This document shows positions 8,681 to 16,904 of a DNA stretch of 64,000 nt, in pieces (within the stretch, counting starts at the first letter, position 1; every line of letters starts with the position of its first letter). Under the pieces are notes generated by a model. The model was not told the origin of the DNA and made no database searches. It worked only from the letters and a program-made list of their open reading frames with translations. The DNA is from Ottowia massiliensis. GTDB taxonomy: Bacteria; Pseudomonadota; Gammaproteobacteria; Burkholderiales; Burkholderiaceae_C. Made by a program: the position numbers and the translations under genes. The DNA is taken from positions 496,001-560,000 of the forward strand of contig NZ_LT964854.1 of assembly GCF_900240305.1 (NCBI RefSeq). The letters run 5' to 3'.

Positions 8681-8767
8681 TTTATTTCGCTATCAATTTG
8701 ATTGCATCAAGTCCCGTGAGACCGTGCGGCAAATGCGTTTTTCAGGCCTTGAATTCGCTCTCGAAAA
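8681..8767 (-). repeat. Dispersed intergenic repeat, copy 2 (degenerate)
   Basis: Minus-oriented copy between nrdD and the glycyl-radical gene. The plus strand reads TTTCGCTATCAATTTGATTG ... GCGGCAAATGCG ... TTGAATTCGCTCTC. The CTAG core is altered to CCGTGAG. A GAACAGGTT remnant of the associated second repeat follows at about 8790. Confidence 0.55.
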
Positions 8768-8811
8768 CAGAGTGAAATGCGCCTGTCTGCGAACAGGTTT
8801 GGAGCTGGTTC

Positions 8812-10866
8812 TCAAGCCGCCCGCGCCTGCTGCTGGCGCTCGATGGCCTGGCGTTTGGCCGCCAGCTTTTCGGCGTCGCACAAGGGGCAGTATGGGTGCT
8901 CGCCCGCCAGGTAGCCGTGCACGGGGCAGACGGAAAAAGTGGGCGTGACGGTGATGTAAGGCAGGCGAAAGCGCGTGAGGGCGCGGCGCACCAGCTCGCG
9001 GCAGGCGGCGGCGTCCGATATGCGCTCGCCCATGTACAGGTGCAGCACGGTGCCGCCGGTGTATTTGGTTTGCAGGTCTTCCTGCCGCGCCAGCGCCTCG
9101 AAGGGGTCGTCGGTAAAGCCCACGGGCAGCTGCGATGAGTTGGTGTAGTAGGGCTTGCCGGGCGTGCCCGCGTGCAGGATGTCCGGCCAGCGTTTGAGGT
9201 CTTCCTTGGCGAAGCGGTAGGTTGCGCCTTCGGCGGGGCTGGCTTCCAGGTTGTAGAGATGGCCGGTGCGCTCCTGAAAACCGGTGATGCGCTTGCGCAC
9301 GAAGTCCAGCAGGCGCAGCGCGAAGGCGTGGCCCCATGCGGTGGTGATGTCCTGCTCGCCGCGCGTGAAGTTGCGCACCATTTCGTTGATGCCGTTCACG
9401 CCCAGCGTGGAAAAGTGGTTGCGCAGCGTGCCCAGGTAGCGCCGGGTGTAGGGAAACAGGCCCTGATCCATCAGCCGCTGGATGAGCTTGCGCTTGACTT
9501 CCAGGCTCTGGCTGCCCAGCTCCAGCAGGCGGCCCAGCGCGTCCAGCAGCGCGGCTTCGTCGCCCGCGTGCAGGTAGCCCAGGCGCGCGCAATTGACGGT
9601 GACCACGCCCACGCTGCCCGTTTGCTCGGCGCTGCCAAACAGGCCGTTGCCGCGCTTGAGCAGCTCGCGCAAATCCAGTTGCAGGCGGCAGCACATGGAG
9701 CGCACCATGTTGGGCTTCAGCTCGGAATTGATGAAATTCTGGAAATACGGCAGGCCGTATTTGGCCGTCATGGCAAAAAGGCGCCCAGCGTTTTCGCTCT
9801 CCCACGGAAAGTCGGGCGTGATGTTGTAGGTGGGAATGGGAAAGGTGAACACGCGCCCTTTCGCATCGCCCGTGGTCATCACATCGATGTAGGCGCGGTT
9901 GATCAGATCCATCTCGGCCTGCAAGTCGCCGTAGGCGAAAGGCATTTCCTCGCCGCCGATCACGGGCACTTGCTCGCGCAAGTCTTCAGGGCACACCCAG
10001 TCGAAGGTGAGGTTGGTGAAAGGCGTTTGCGTGCCCCAGCGCGAAGGCACGTTCAGGTTGTAAATCATCTCCTGCATGCACTGGCGCACGGCGGCGTAGT
10101 CCATGCCGTCCTTGCGCACGAAGGGGGCCATGTAGGTGTCGAATGACGAAAACGCCTGCGCGCCCGCCCATTCGTTTTGCAGCGTGCCCAGGAAATTGAC
10201 GATCTGCCCCACGGCGGAAGACATGTGCTTTGGCGGCGCGGCCTCCACCTTGCCCGGCACGCCGTTCAGCCCTTCGGTGAGCAGCGTGCGCAGCGACCAG
10301 CCCGCGCAGTAGCCGCTGAGCATGTCCAGATCGTGAATGTGGATGTCGCCCTCGCGGTGCGCCTGGCCGATTTCGGGCGCATACACATGCGAGAGCCAGT
10401 AATTGGCCGTGACCTTGCCCGCCACGTTCAGGATGAGGCCGCCCAGCGAATAGCCCTGGTTGGCGTTGGCGTTCACCCGCCAGTCGGCGCGCGTGAGGTA
10501 TTCGTTGATGGAGCTTTGCACGTCCACCAGCGTCTGCGCGTCGGCCCGCAGCGTGGCGCGGCGCTGGCGGTAGGCCATGTAGGCGCGCGCGGTGGCCATG
10601 TGGCGCGCGGCAACGAGCGTTTGCTCCACCACGTCCTGAATCTGCTCGATGTGCGGTGCGCCGCCCGGCCAGCGGTAGGCCAGCACGCGGCACGCCTCAT
10701 CGGCCAGGAGCGCGGCTTGCGCATCGCCGAACTCGCCCGTGGCCGCGCCCGCGCGGGCAATGGCCGAGCGGATGCGGCAGGCGTCAAAAACGGCGCGCTG
10801 GCCGTCGCGCTGGATGACGGCAGCGGGCATGGCAGGCGCGGCAGCGCTGGGTGTAGGCGTGGTCAC
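8812..10866 (-). CDS. nrdD: Anaerobic (class III) ribonucleoside-triphosphate reductase, large part lacking the glycyl-radical domain
   Basis: Oxygen-sensitive reductase converting ribonucleoside triphosphates to deoxy forms. It has 684 residues. An N-terminal ATP-cone (IQRDGQRAVFDACRIRSAIA) is followed by the catalytic barrel with conserved EGDIHIHDLDMLSGYCAGWS and SSVGVVTVNCARLG-like GSVGVVTVNCARLGYL. The C-terminus has the zinc-site pattern CPVHGYLAGEHPYCPLCD and stops about 20 residues later. Canonical NrdD continues into a glycyl-radical segment (RVxGY) that is absent here and found instead in the 68-residue protein downstream. No frameshift relic of the domain is visible before the stop. 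Confidence 0.95.
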   Translation of the reverse strand: MTTPTPSAAAPAMPAAVIQRDGQRAVFDACRIRSAIARAGAATGEFGDAQAALLADEACRVLAYRWPGGAPHIEQIQDVVEQTLVAARHMATARAYMAYRQRRATLRADAQTLVDVQSSINEYLTRADWRVNANANQGYSLGGLILNVAGKVTANYWLSHVYAPEIGQAHREGDIHIHDLDMLSGYCAGWSLRTLLTEGLNGVPGKVEAAPPKHMSSAVGQIVNFLGTLQNEWAGAQAFSSFDTYMAPFVRKDGMDYAAVRQCMQEMIYNLNVPSRWGTQTPFTNLTFDWVCPEDLREQVPVIGGEEMPFAYGDLQAEMDLINRAYIDVMTTGDAKGRVFTFPIPTYNITPDFPWESENAGRLFAMTAKYGLPYFQNFINSELKPNMVRSMCCRLQLDLRELLKRGNGLFGSAEQTGSVGVVTVNCARLGYLHAGDEAALLDALGRLLELGSQSLEVKRKLIQRLMDQGLFPYTRRYLGTLRNHFSTLGVNGINEMVRNFTRGEQDITTAWGHAFALRLLDFVRKRITGFQERTGHLYNLEASPAEGATYRFAKEDLKRWPDILHAGTPGKPYYTNSSQLPVGFTDDPFEALARQEDLQTKYTGGTVLHLYMGERISDAAACRELVRRALTRFRLPYITVTPTFSVCPVHGYLAGEHPYCPLCDAEKLAAKRQAIERQQQARAA

Positions 10867-10973
10867 GGATCAGATCTCCCGGAAAAAAGATGAAAGGCGC
10901 AGCGCGCGGCGCTGCCCGGAACCAAAGACAAACAGGACAGGCGGCTGCCCGGGCCGGATGGCGGCAGGCAAGG

Positions 10974-11402
10974 TCATGACACTTCTGGCGTTTGCGGTGC
11001 AGGGGCGGCATGGGCGCGGGCCGCGTCAATGGCCGCCGGGCGGCCCTGGCCGTCCACGGCCACCATCACGAACACGCCCTTGAGCACTTCTTCGCGCCGC
11101 GCGCCGGGCGCTTCGGCAAAACCGCTGATGCACACCGTCATCGAACTGCGCCCCACCCGGCTCACCCAGGCGCGCAGCGCCAGCGTGCGGCCCACGGGAA
11201 TGGGGCGCATGAAATCAATGCCCGACGCGCCCGCCATCACCACCTCGCGCCGCGCCAGCTTGCGCGCGGCCATGAAAGCCGCCTTGGCCATCAGTTGCAG
11301 GCCCAGGCCCGCAAACAAGGTGCCGTGGTGGTTGGCCATGCCCGGCAGCACCAGTTCCTGAAGTTCGGCGCTCGAAATCGCCGTCTGCTCATCTCTCGTC
11401 AT
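10974..11402 (-). CDS. Hotdog-fold acyl-CoA thioesterase
   Basis: 142-residue hotdog protein of the YciA/acyl-CoA thioesterase class, predicted to hydrolyse acyl-CoA in the cytoplasm. The helix region contains LVLPGMANHHGTLFAGLGLQ, followed by MAGASGIDFMRPIPVGRTL, typical of the family. The ATG at 11400-11402 (MTRDEQTAISS) gives the family start; the frame stays open further upstream without similarity. It diverges from the ScfR-type regulator, whose family responds to short-chain acyl-CoA, so co-regulation is possible. Confidence 0.85.
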   Translation of the reverse strand: MTRDEQTAISSAELQELVLPGMANHHGTLFAGLGLQLMAKAAFMAARKLARREVVMAGASGIDFMRPIPVGRTLALRAWVSRVGRSSMTVCISGFAEAPGARREEVLKGVFVMVAVDGQGRPAAIDAARAHAAPAPQTPEVS

Positions 11403-11529
11403 CACTCGCAATTTACGCAAAACAGCCGCGCTGCAAAAGCACTGAAATGGCGAATAGTTGCGTGAAAATTCCGGGCCTTTTGCGAATGCTGCGAATCTCC
11501 GCCGCCCCGCATGGCGCATCATCCAGGCC

Positions 11530-12954
11530 ATGAAAAAAACCTTCATGGGCCTGAAGCTGCGCCGTCTGCGCGCCGAGCGCGGCCTGTCGCAAACAGCCCT
11601 GGCGCACACGCTGGGCATCTCGCCCAGCTACCTGAACCAGATCGAGCAAAACCAGCGCCCGCTCACCGTGTCCGTGCTGCTCAAAATCAGCCAGACGCTG
11701 GGCGTGGACGTGCAGCAGTTCTCCGAAGACGGCGAGGCGCGCCTGGTCGCCGCCCTGCGCGAAGCGCTGGCAGACGCGCCCGAGGCCATCTCCCTGCCCG
11801 AGCTGCGGGAAGTTGCCGCGCAAATGCCCGCGCTGGCGCGCGCCGTGCTGGCGCTGCACCGCCGCAATGCCGAAGCCGCCGAGCGCCTGGAAGCGCTGGC
11901 GCTGCGCCTGGGCGACGAACGCGGCGGCGGCGCACTGCCGCGCGCCCTGCCCTTTGAGGCCGTGCGTGATTTCTTCTTCGCGCACCAAAACCACTTCGAC
12001 GCGCTGGACCGCGCCGCCGAAGCGCTGGCCCATCAAGCCCAGAGCCAGACCCAAGCTCCGGTGCGCGGCGGCGCGCTCGCCGCCTGGCTACAGCAGCGCC
12101 TGCAACAGCAGCACGGCGTGCACGTGCGCCACGCCGAAGGCGCGCAAGCAGACAAGCGCCGCTACGAACCGGCCACGCGCACGCTCTTCATCGCAGCGGC
12201 GCTCACCCCCAGCCAGCAAGCCTTCCAGATGGGCACGCAACTGGCCTTGCTGGAGCTGGGCGAAGCCATCGACGCGCAAATTGACGCGCCCTCCCTCGCG
12301 CACGACGCCGCCGCGCGCCGCCTCGCCCGCATTGGCCTGGCCAACTACGTGGCCGGCGCGCTGCTGCTGCCGTATGCCGACTTCCTGCAAGCGGCGCAAG
12401 CCTTGCGCTACGACATCGACCTGCTGGGCCAGCGCTTTGACGTGGGCTTTGAAACCGTCTGCCACCGGCTCAGCACGCTGCAAAGGCCGGGCGCGCCCGG
12501 CGTGCCCTTCTTCTTCGTGCGGGTGGACAAGGCGGGCAACATCTCCAAGCGCCAATCGGCCACGCACTTTCACTTCTCGCGCACCGGCGGCGCCTGCCCG
12601 CTGTGGAACGTCTACGAAGCCTTCGGCCAGCCAGACCGCATCCTGCGGCAAGTGGCCGTCATGCCCGACGGGCGCGCCTACCTGTGGATTGCGCGCGCCG
12701 TCTCGCATGGCCGCCCCGGCTGGGGGCAGCCGCGCAAACAGTTTTCCATCGGCCTGGGCTGCGACATCCGGCACGCGCCCCAGCTGGTCTATGCCCAGGG
12801 GCTGGACCTGAACGACCCCGGCGCAGCCACCCCCATCGGCATGGGCTGCAAGGTGTGCGAACGCGCCCAATGCCCGCAACGCGCCTTCCCCTTCGTAGGC
12901 CGCGCGCTGCAAGCAGACGAAAACCGCAGCTGGTTTGCGCCCTACAGCGCCTAG
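11530..12954 (+). CDS. XRE-family transcriptional regulator with ScfR (short-chain acyl-CoA regulator) domain
   Basis: 474-residue regulator. An N-terminal XRE helix-turn-helix (LRRLRAERGLSQTALAHTLG, SPSYLNQIEQNQRP) is followed by an IrrE/ImmA-like region and a C-terminal ScfR domain with the Cys motif CKVCERAQCPQRAFPFVGR. No HExxH metallopeptidase motif is visible in the IrrE-like part, so it is not an obvious protease. Relatives sense short-chain acyl-CoAs (PrpR/RamB/ScfR types). ATG at 11530 begins MKKTFMGLKL; 11545 is an alternative. The target is probably fatty acyl-CoA metabolism, perhaps the divergent thioesterase. Confidence 0.85.
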   Translation: MKKTFMGLKLRRLRAERGLSQTALAHTLGISPSYLNQIEQNQRPLTVSVLLKISQTLGVDVQQFSEDGEARLVAALREALADAPEAISLPELREVAAQMPALARAVLALHRRNAEAAERLEALALRLGDERGGGALPRALPFEAVRDFFFAHQNHFDALDRAAEALAHQAQSQTQAPVRGGALAAWLQQRLQQQHGVHVRHAEGAQADKRRYEPATRTLFIAAALTPSQQAFQMGTQLALLELGEAIDAQIDAPSLAHDAAARRLARIGLANYVAGALLLPYADFLQAAQALRYDIDLLGQRFDVGFETVCHRLSTLQRPGAPGVPFFFVRVDKAGNISKRQSATHFHFSRTGGACPLWNVYEAFGQPDRILRQVAVMPDGRAYLWIARAVSHGRPGWGQPRKQFSIGLGCDIRHAPQLVYAQGLDLNDPGAATPIGMGCKVCERAQCPQRAFPFVGRALQADENRSWFAPYSA

Positions 12955-13090
12955 GCCTGGCACAAACTGCCCCCGGAGCCGGTCAAAACCCGTCCGAGGG
13001 TGCGAAAGCGCGGCTCCGGGCGTGGTTCTTGCAAACCATCCCGGTCCACCCCTGCGCCCCTACAGCCGAGCGCAAAGCAGGCTTCCTGAC

Positions 13091-13179
13091 ATATATAAGC
13101 TCCTTAATCAATAGCATGAGGTCTTAGTGGAATCAGCGCAGATGCCGTTTTATGCCCTCATAAATCCGCTCTTTTTTTG
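13091..13179 (-). repeat. Dispersed intergenic repeat, copy 3
   Basis: Well-preserved minus-oriented copy. The plus strand reads TAAGCTCCTTAATCAATAGC, then ATGAGGTCTTAGTGGAATCA, then GCCGTTTTATGCCC and AAATCCGCTCTTTTTTT. Both ends carry the GGAGC-type block (here reversed). Confidence 0.8.
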
Positions 13180-14044
13180 ATAACCTCCTGCATTTGCAGG
13201 CGTCTATTCACAAACGGGCCGGGAGCTTCAAAGCCTGACTGACGCATGGCGTGCCGCCGCCAGAATCCATCCGCCTGCCCGAAGCGCCCACGCAAGGCCG
13301 CTTCCGGCGCGAGCGCGGGACCAAGCGCTGCTTTTCACCGCCTGTCTCTAGAAAACAGACAAGGCCGCCACATGTGAAATGGAAAATAGAAAGAGGGCAT
13401 GGTGCCCAAAAGGCTAACCAACTGCCTTGCCCAGCACGTCGCAATCGCCCGGCCATCCTGATTTTTTGCCCCGCACTGCGCAGGCGCCCGCGCGATCGCT
13501 GCATTCATCATGGCCTTCCGCTGCTAGCATCCTGGCCAAGGTTTTAAACACGCATCACCACGCGATATTGCGCAGTATCGATAAGGCGCCGCATCGACAA
13601 ACCAATCATTATTGGCGGCGGCTTTTCCCGCCGGGCAGCAAATGTTCAATCAAGCGCCACGGCAAATCTGCAAGGACGCAATCCAATCAGCGACCACTCA
13701 TGCGCCTGGCGTGATTTCACTTTGCATTCAAAGCGCTGCGGCGCACGAAATTGATTGCGCCCACGCGATTTTGGCGGCATATGCCAATGCAATTCACATT
13801 GCCGCGCCAGCATATTCAACGTCATTCTCGGCGTTTCACCGCTTGCATCTTGCGCAGTGGCGGGTTTTACCGGCAAGGGCGCTGATTATTTTTCGTGCTG
13901 CCTGAATATTGCGAATGGTCATGCAACGCCCCATTCACGGCGGCGCATGGTTTTATTGGGCAAGCATTTTCTGCTTTGCCGGGAAATCTGGTTTGATTCA
14001 GGCTGGCAATGCGGATGAGGCGGCGTTCATCCACCGATTCATCA

Positions 14045-14112
14045 GAACCTGTTCAGCGTCTGGCCGTGAGGGCGAAAGCGAGAACCGGGATGGACTGCAA
14101 GGCGCAAACCGC
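14045..14112 (+). repeat. Second repeat family (CTGTTCAG...GGCGCAAACCGC), copy 1
   Basis: About 68 bp from GAACCTGTTCAGCGTCTGGC to GGCGCAAACCGCAGATGAG. It aligns along its whole length with 44265-44332 (AACCTGTTCAGAGTCTGGCC ... GGCGCAAACCGCTTGAG). Shorter pieces occur near 12988, 57716 and 60967. It often lies next to the dispersed 85-bp repeat. Confidence 0.7.
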
Positions 14113-14474
14113 AGATGAGCCTGACTGTTCAATTGCTGCCCATCAAGGAGGAAGGATTGGCAACGCCGCAGGCCGCCTTGAGGCCGCGCTTTCCGCACCC
14201 GAAGACAGACTTTGAACAGGTTCTCAGACTTTGCGCGCACCGATCCGCCGCCCTGCTCTGCCCTTCACGCGCCCGCTGCGCCCACAATGCCTTGCCTTGG
14301 GTACACGTTCGCTCCGTTATTCGGAGCATGATCTCCAGGAGAAACGGGCGCAAGCGCCACTTTCGGCCTCTTGAATTTGCCCCTTCTTTTGTAGCAAGCC
14401 ACCCGCCGATGGCGCGTTTCACGCGTGAAAAACCGCTGCGGCCTGACGAAGCGCGGGCGTACGCTGGCGGGCGC

Positions 14475-15122
14475 TCACACCAGCATGCTGTTGCGGATCA
14501 AGCCGACGGCCAGGCCCTCGATGACGAAAGGCTCGCCGAGGCGCACGGTGATGGTGGGGTAGTCGGGGTTTTCAGGATGCAGCTCGATCACGTCGCCATT
14601 GCGGTGAAAACGCTTGACGGTCACGTCATCGCCCAGGCGGGCGACAACGATCTGGCCGTTGTAGGCCTCGCGGGTGCTTTGCACGGCCAGCAAGTCGCCG
14701 TCGATGATGCCCGCGTCGCGCATGGACATGCCGCGCACGCGCAGCAGATAGTCGGGCTTGCGCGAAAACAGGTGCGCTTCAATGTGGTAGGTCTGGTCCA
14801 CATGCTCTTGCGCAAGGATGGGCGAGCCGGCCGCCACGCGCCCGATCAGCGGCAGTGCCAAGTGTTCGGGCGGCAGTTGTGAGGTATCCACCACCATCAG
14901 TTTGGCTTCTCCGCGCAGGCGGATGCCGCGCGAGGCGCCGCTGACCAGATCAATCATGCCTTTCTGCGCCAGCGCTTGCAGGTGCTCCTGCGCGGCATTG
15001 GCCGACTTGAAGCCAAGCGCCGTTGATATTTCCGCCCGCGTGGGCGGGGCGCCTGTTTCGGCAATGATGGTTTTGATCAGATCCAGAATCTGCCGCTGGC
15101 GGTCCGTGAGCTTGCGGGTCAT
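14475..15122 (-). CDS. lexA: LexA repressor
   Basis: SOS-response repressor and self-cleaving serine peptidase, 215 residues. The N-terminal winged helix (MTRKLTDRQRQILDLIKTII, PPTRAEISTALGFKSANAAQ) precedes the S24 peptidase domain. The Ala-Gly cleavage site is in GRVAAGSPILA, the catalytic serine in RGMSMRDAGIIDGD and the catalytic lysine in DDVTVKRFHR. Two LexA boxes lie in the upstream region, indicating autoregulation. Confidence 0.98.
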   Translation of the reverse strand: MTRKLTDRQRQILDLIKTIIAETGAPPTRAEISTALGFKSANAAQEHLQALAQKGMIDLVSGASRGIRLRGEAKLMVVDTSQLPPEHLALPLIGRVAAGSPILAQEHVDQTYHIEAHLFSRKPDYLLRVRGMSMRDAGIIDGDLLAVQSTREAYNGQIVVARLGDDVTVKRFHRNGDVIELHPENPDYPTITVRLGEPFVIEGLAVGLIRNSMLV

Positions 15123-15145
15123 GATGGCGGTGGCGGATAAAAAGA

Positions 15146-15161
15146 CTGTTTCGATATCCAG
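15146..15161. promoter_or_regulatory. LexA box 1 (proximal to lexA)
   Basis: CTGTTTCGATATCCAG, a CTG-N10-CAG SOS box 24 bases before the lexA start. Together with the second box it suggests cooperative autorepression. Confidence 0.7.
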
Positions 15162-15167
15162 TGATGC

Positions 15168-15183
15168 CTGTATTTTTAATCAG
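15168..15183. promoter_or_regulatory. LexA box 2 (distal)
   Basis: CTGTATTTTTAATCAG, a close match to the CTG-N10-CAG SOS consensus with an AT-rich centre. Its centre is 22 bp from that of box 1, i.e. about two helical turns. Confidence 0.8.
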
Positions 15184-15237
15184 CTTTCTGGAATATGCAA
15201 GCCGGCTCCAAAGCAGCCAAGGCGCCGCCATAAAGCA

Positions 15238-15265
15238 AAAAGCCAGCGCTGACGCGCTGGCTTTT
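15238..15265 (-). terminator. Rho-independent terminator after adk
   Basis: Perfect 12-bp inverted repeat AAAAGCCAGCGC / GCGCTGGCTTTT with a 4-base loop, 29 bases past the adk stop. It can work in both directions but lies where an adk terminator is expected, ahead of the lexA control region. Confidence 0.85.
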
Positions 15266-15293
15266 GAAACGCCTGAAACAGGGCGGCGGCGGA

Positions 15294-15950
15294 TCAGCCC
15301 GCCAGCGCTGCCAGGGCGCGGGCGGTGATTTCCTCCACCGTGCCCAGGCCGCTGATGGTGCGGTATTTGGGCGCAGCGGCGGGGTCGGCCTTGGCCCAGT
15401 TGCCGTAGTAGTCCACCAGCGGGCGGGTTTGCTGGCTGTACACGTCCAGGCGTTTTTTCACGGTTTCCTCGCGGTCGTCGTCGCGCTGCACCAGCGGCTC
15501 GCCGGTCACGTCGTCCCTGTCTTGCTCTTTGGGCGGGTTGAACTTGACGTGATAGGTGCGCCCGCTGGCTGGGTGGCTGCGGCGGCCGCTCATGCGCTCC
15601 ACGATGGCCTCGAAAGGCACATCGATTTCAAGCACGTAATCGAGTTTGACGCCCGCTTGCTTCATGGCCTCGGCCTGCGCAATGGTGCGGGGAAAGCCGT
15701 CGAACAAAAAGCCGGCCGCACAGTCGGGCTGGGCAATGCGCTCTTTGACCAGGTTGATGATGAGATCGTCGCTGACCAGCTGGCCCGCTTCCATCACGGC
15801 CTTGGCCTGCTGCCCCAGGGGCGTGCCGGCCTTGACGGCGGCGCGCAGCATGTCGCCCGTCGAAATTTGCGGAATGCCGTATTGGCGGCAGATAAACGCC
15901 GCCTGCGTGCCTTTGCCCGCGCCGGGCGCGCCCAGAAGAATCAGTTTCAT
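15294..15950 (-). CDS. adk: Adenylate kinase
   Basis: Catalyses ATP + AMP to 2 ADP. It is 218 residues long, as usual for proteobacteria. P-loop GAPGAGKGTQAAFI, AMP site QISTGDMLRAAVKAGTPLG, and FLFDGFPRTIAQAEAM are all present. The LID domain (RRSHPASGRTYHVKFNPPK) lacks zinc cysteines, as in Gram-negative enzymes. A single-gene unit with its own terminator. Confidence 0.98.
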   Translation of the reverse strand: MKLILLGAPGAGKGTQAAFICRQYGIPQISTGDMLRAAVKAGTPLGQQAKAVMEAGQLVSDDLIINLVKERIAQPDCAAGFLFDGFPRTIAQAEAMKQAGVKLDYVLEIDVPFEAIVERMSGRRSHPASGRTYHVKFNPPKEQDRDDVTGEPLVQRDDDREETVKKRLDVYSQQTRPLVDYYGNWAKADPAAAPKYRTISGLGTVEEITARALAALAG

Positions 15951-16296
15951 ACCGGTTTCCTTTTTGTGAATGACGTGGAAGATGAATGCGTGAAAACGCG
16001 TAAATCATGAGCGAAAAGCGCCCGCGCAAGAAGTTATTCGAAGTCTGGCCCGAGGGGCTGCGGATTGGATCTGCGGCCCATTTGCACCCTTCAGTGGCCC
16101 GGTAAATCCGCAGCGCCGCAGGCTTGCCCTAGTCCACCCTTGCGCGCTCTCGAGCAGGCCGTGAACAGACTCCAGGAGAAAGAGGGTGGAGTATGCGCCC
16201 CGTCAGCAACCCGCTCGCGCCCCAGGCCGCCAGGGCAGCCAAAACGGCCAGGCCGTGCCAATGTACAGGTCGCAGGACGGCTGCCAGCAGGGCACC
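15951..16296. other. Intergenic, no recognised gene
   Basis: About 350 bp upstream of adk. A 32-codon frame at 16007-16105 (+), beginning MSEKRPRKKLFEVWPEGLRI, has no clear ribosome-binding site or family resemblance; I do not call it a gene. Otherwise I see only GC-rich sequence leading to a truncated copy of the dispersed repeat. Confidence 0.4.
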
Positions 16297-16332
16297 TTAT
16301 TTTGCTCTTTTATCAATAGCATGGCGTCCTAG
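16297..16332 (-). repeat. Dispersed intergenic repeat, copy 4 (interrupted by an IS relic)
   Basis: Minus-oriented copy reading TTATTTTGCTCTTTTATCAA then TAGCATGGCGTCCTAG. It stops exactly at the CTAG core, where the IS5-type relic begins. The remainder beyond the relic (after 16750) is not clearly recognisable. Confidence 0.7.
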
Positions 16333-16746
16333 GACCTGTTGAGAATTACCGAGACTAAATTACAGCCGAAGCTGGATAAATCGCAGCTTTGAAGCTGGCG
16401 TCGGTCTTGTCTCCGTGCATGGCACAAGGCGTTTGAACACGTTGAGCTTGTCAAAGAAGTTTTCAATGAGATCAGCACGAAATTAACCGGATTGCCCAGC
16501 TCATTCGCGAAAGCACTTGAAGACGGCGTTGCATTTGCCAAATTCTTCGAGCAAGTCGCGCCAGGGGCTGCCTGTGCGCACGATCCACGGCACGGCCTCT
16601 GCAAACCAAGCGCTTGTTCGCGCCTCTTGGCCCTGCATCGCCAGGCTTGCCCAGGTAGTGCGAGGCCATCTGTGCCCACTGCTTGTCGCTTGATGCTCTT
16701 CTTTCCATTGTGGTATTGCAGTACGAGAGGGGGGACTCAACAAGCC
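16333..16746 (-). mobile_element. Internally deleted IS5-family insertion sequence relic
   Basis: 414-bp relic with terminal inverted repeats GACCTGTTGAG (left) and GGCTTGTTGAG (right, reverse complement of 16736-16746). Both sides are flanked by CTAG (16329-16332 and 16747-16750), the 4-bp YTAR-type target duplication used by IS5-type elements. On the minus strand it still encodes a transposase N-terminal block (VPWIVRTGSPWRDLLEEFGK, VFKCFRE) and a C-terminal block (ADLIENFFDKLNVFKRLVPC), with the whole DDE core missing. It cannot be autonomous. Confidence 0.75.
16501..16743 (-). pseudogene. IS5-type transposase, N-terminal fragment
   Basis: The visible frame ends FAEAVPWIVRTGSPWRDLLE then EFGKCNAVFKCFRE, the conserved N-terminal (DUF4096-like) block of IS5-group transposases. 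The frame then passes directly into sequence from the C-terminal end in another frame (LIENFFDKL). The central catalytic domain is deleted. No start codon with a ribosome-binding site can be assigned. A decayed relic. Confidence 0.75.
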
Positions 16747-16904
16747 CTAGCACAGCAACAGAGGGAGGAAGATGGGTTTTGCAGTGTTGCATCCACCGCG
16801 CCAGCGCATCAGTGCAATGCACTGATGCGCGATAGCGATACGCATAGGCACGCTGCTTGAGCAAAGTCTGAATGAGAGCAAGGCGCGGCGTTTACGATGG
16901 AGGA

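Larger units (their letters stand above)
12955..14474. other. 1.5 kb stretch without a recognisable gene
   Basis: I see no credible coding sequence; reading frames are short and overlap on both strands without family motifs. It contains a copy of the dispersed repeat (13091-13179) and two stretches of a second repeat (about 12988-13015 and 14045-14112, with a reversed fragment near 14212). The 13.5-14.0 kb part is less GC-rich than its surroundings and might be the remains of a lost gene. Confidence 0.5.

Noticed and set aside
8514..8811. Frameshifted remainder of NrdD in the gap before the glycyl-radical gene
   Set aside because: The gap contains a repeat copy and no NrdD-like sequence in any frame, and the small gene has its own ATG and ribosome-binding site.
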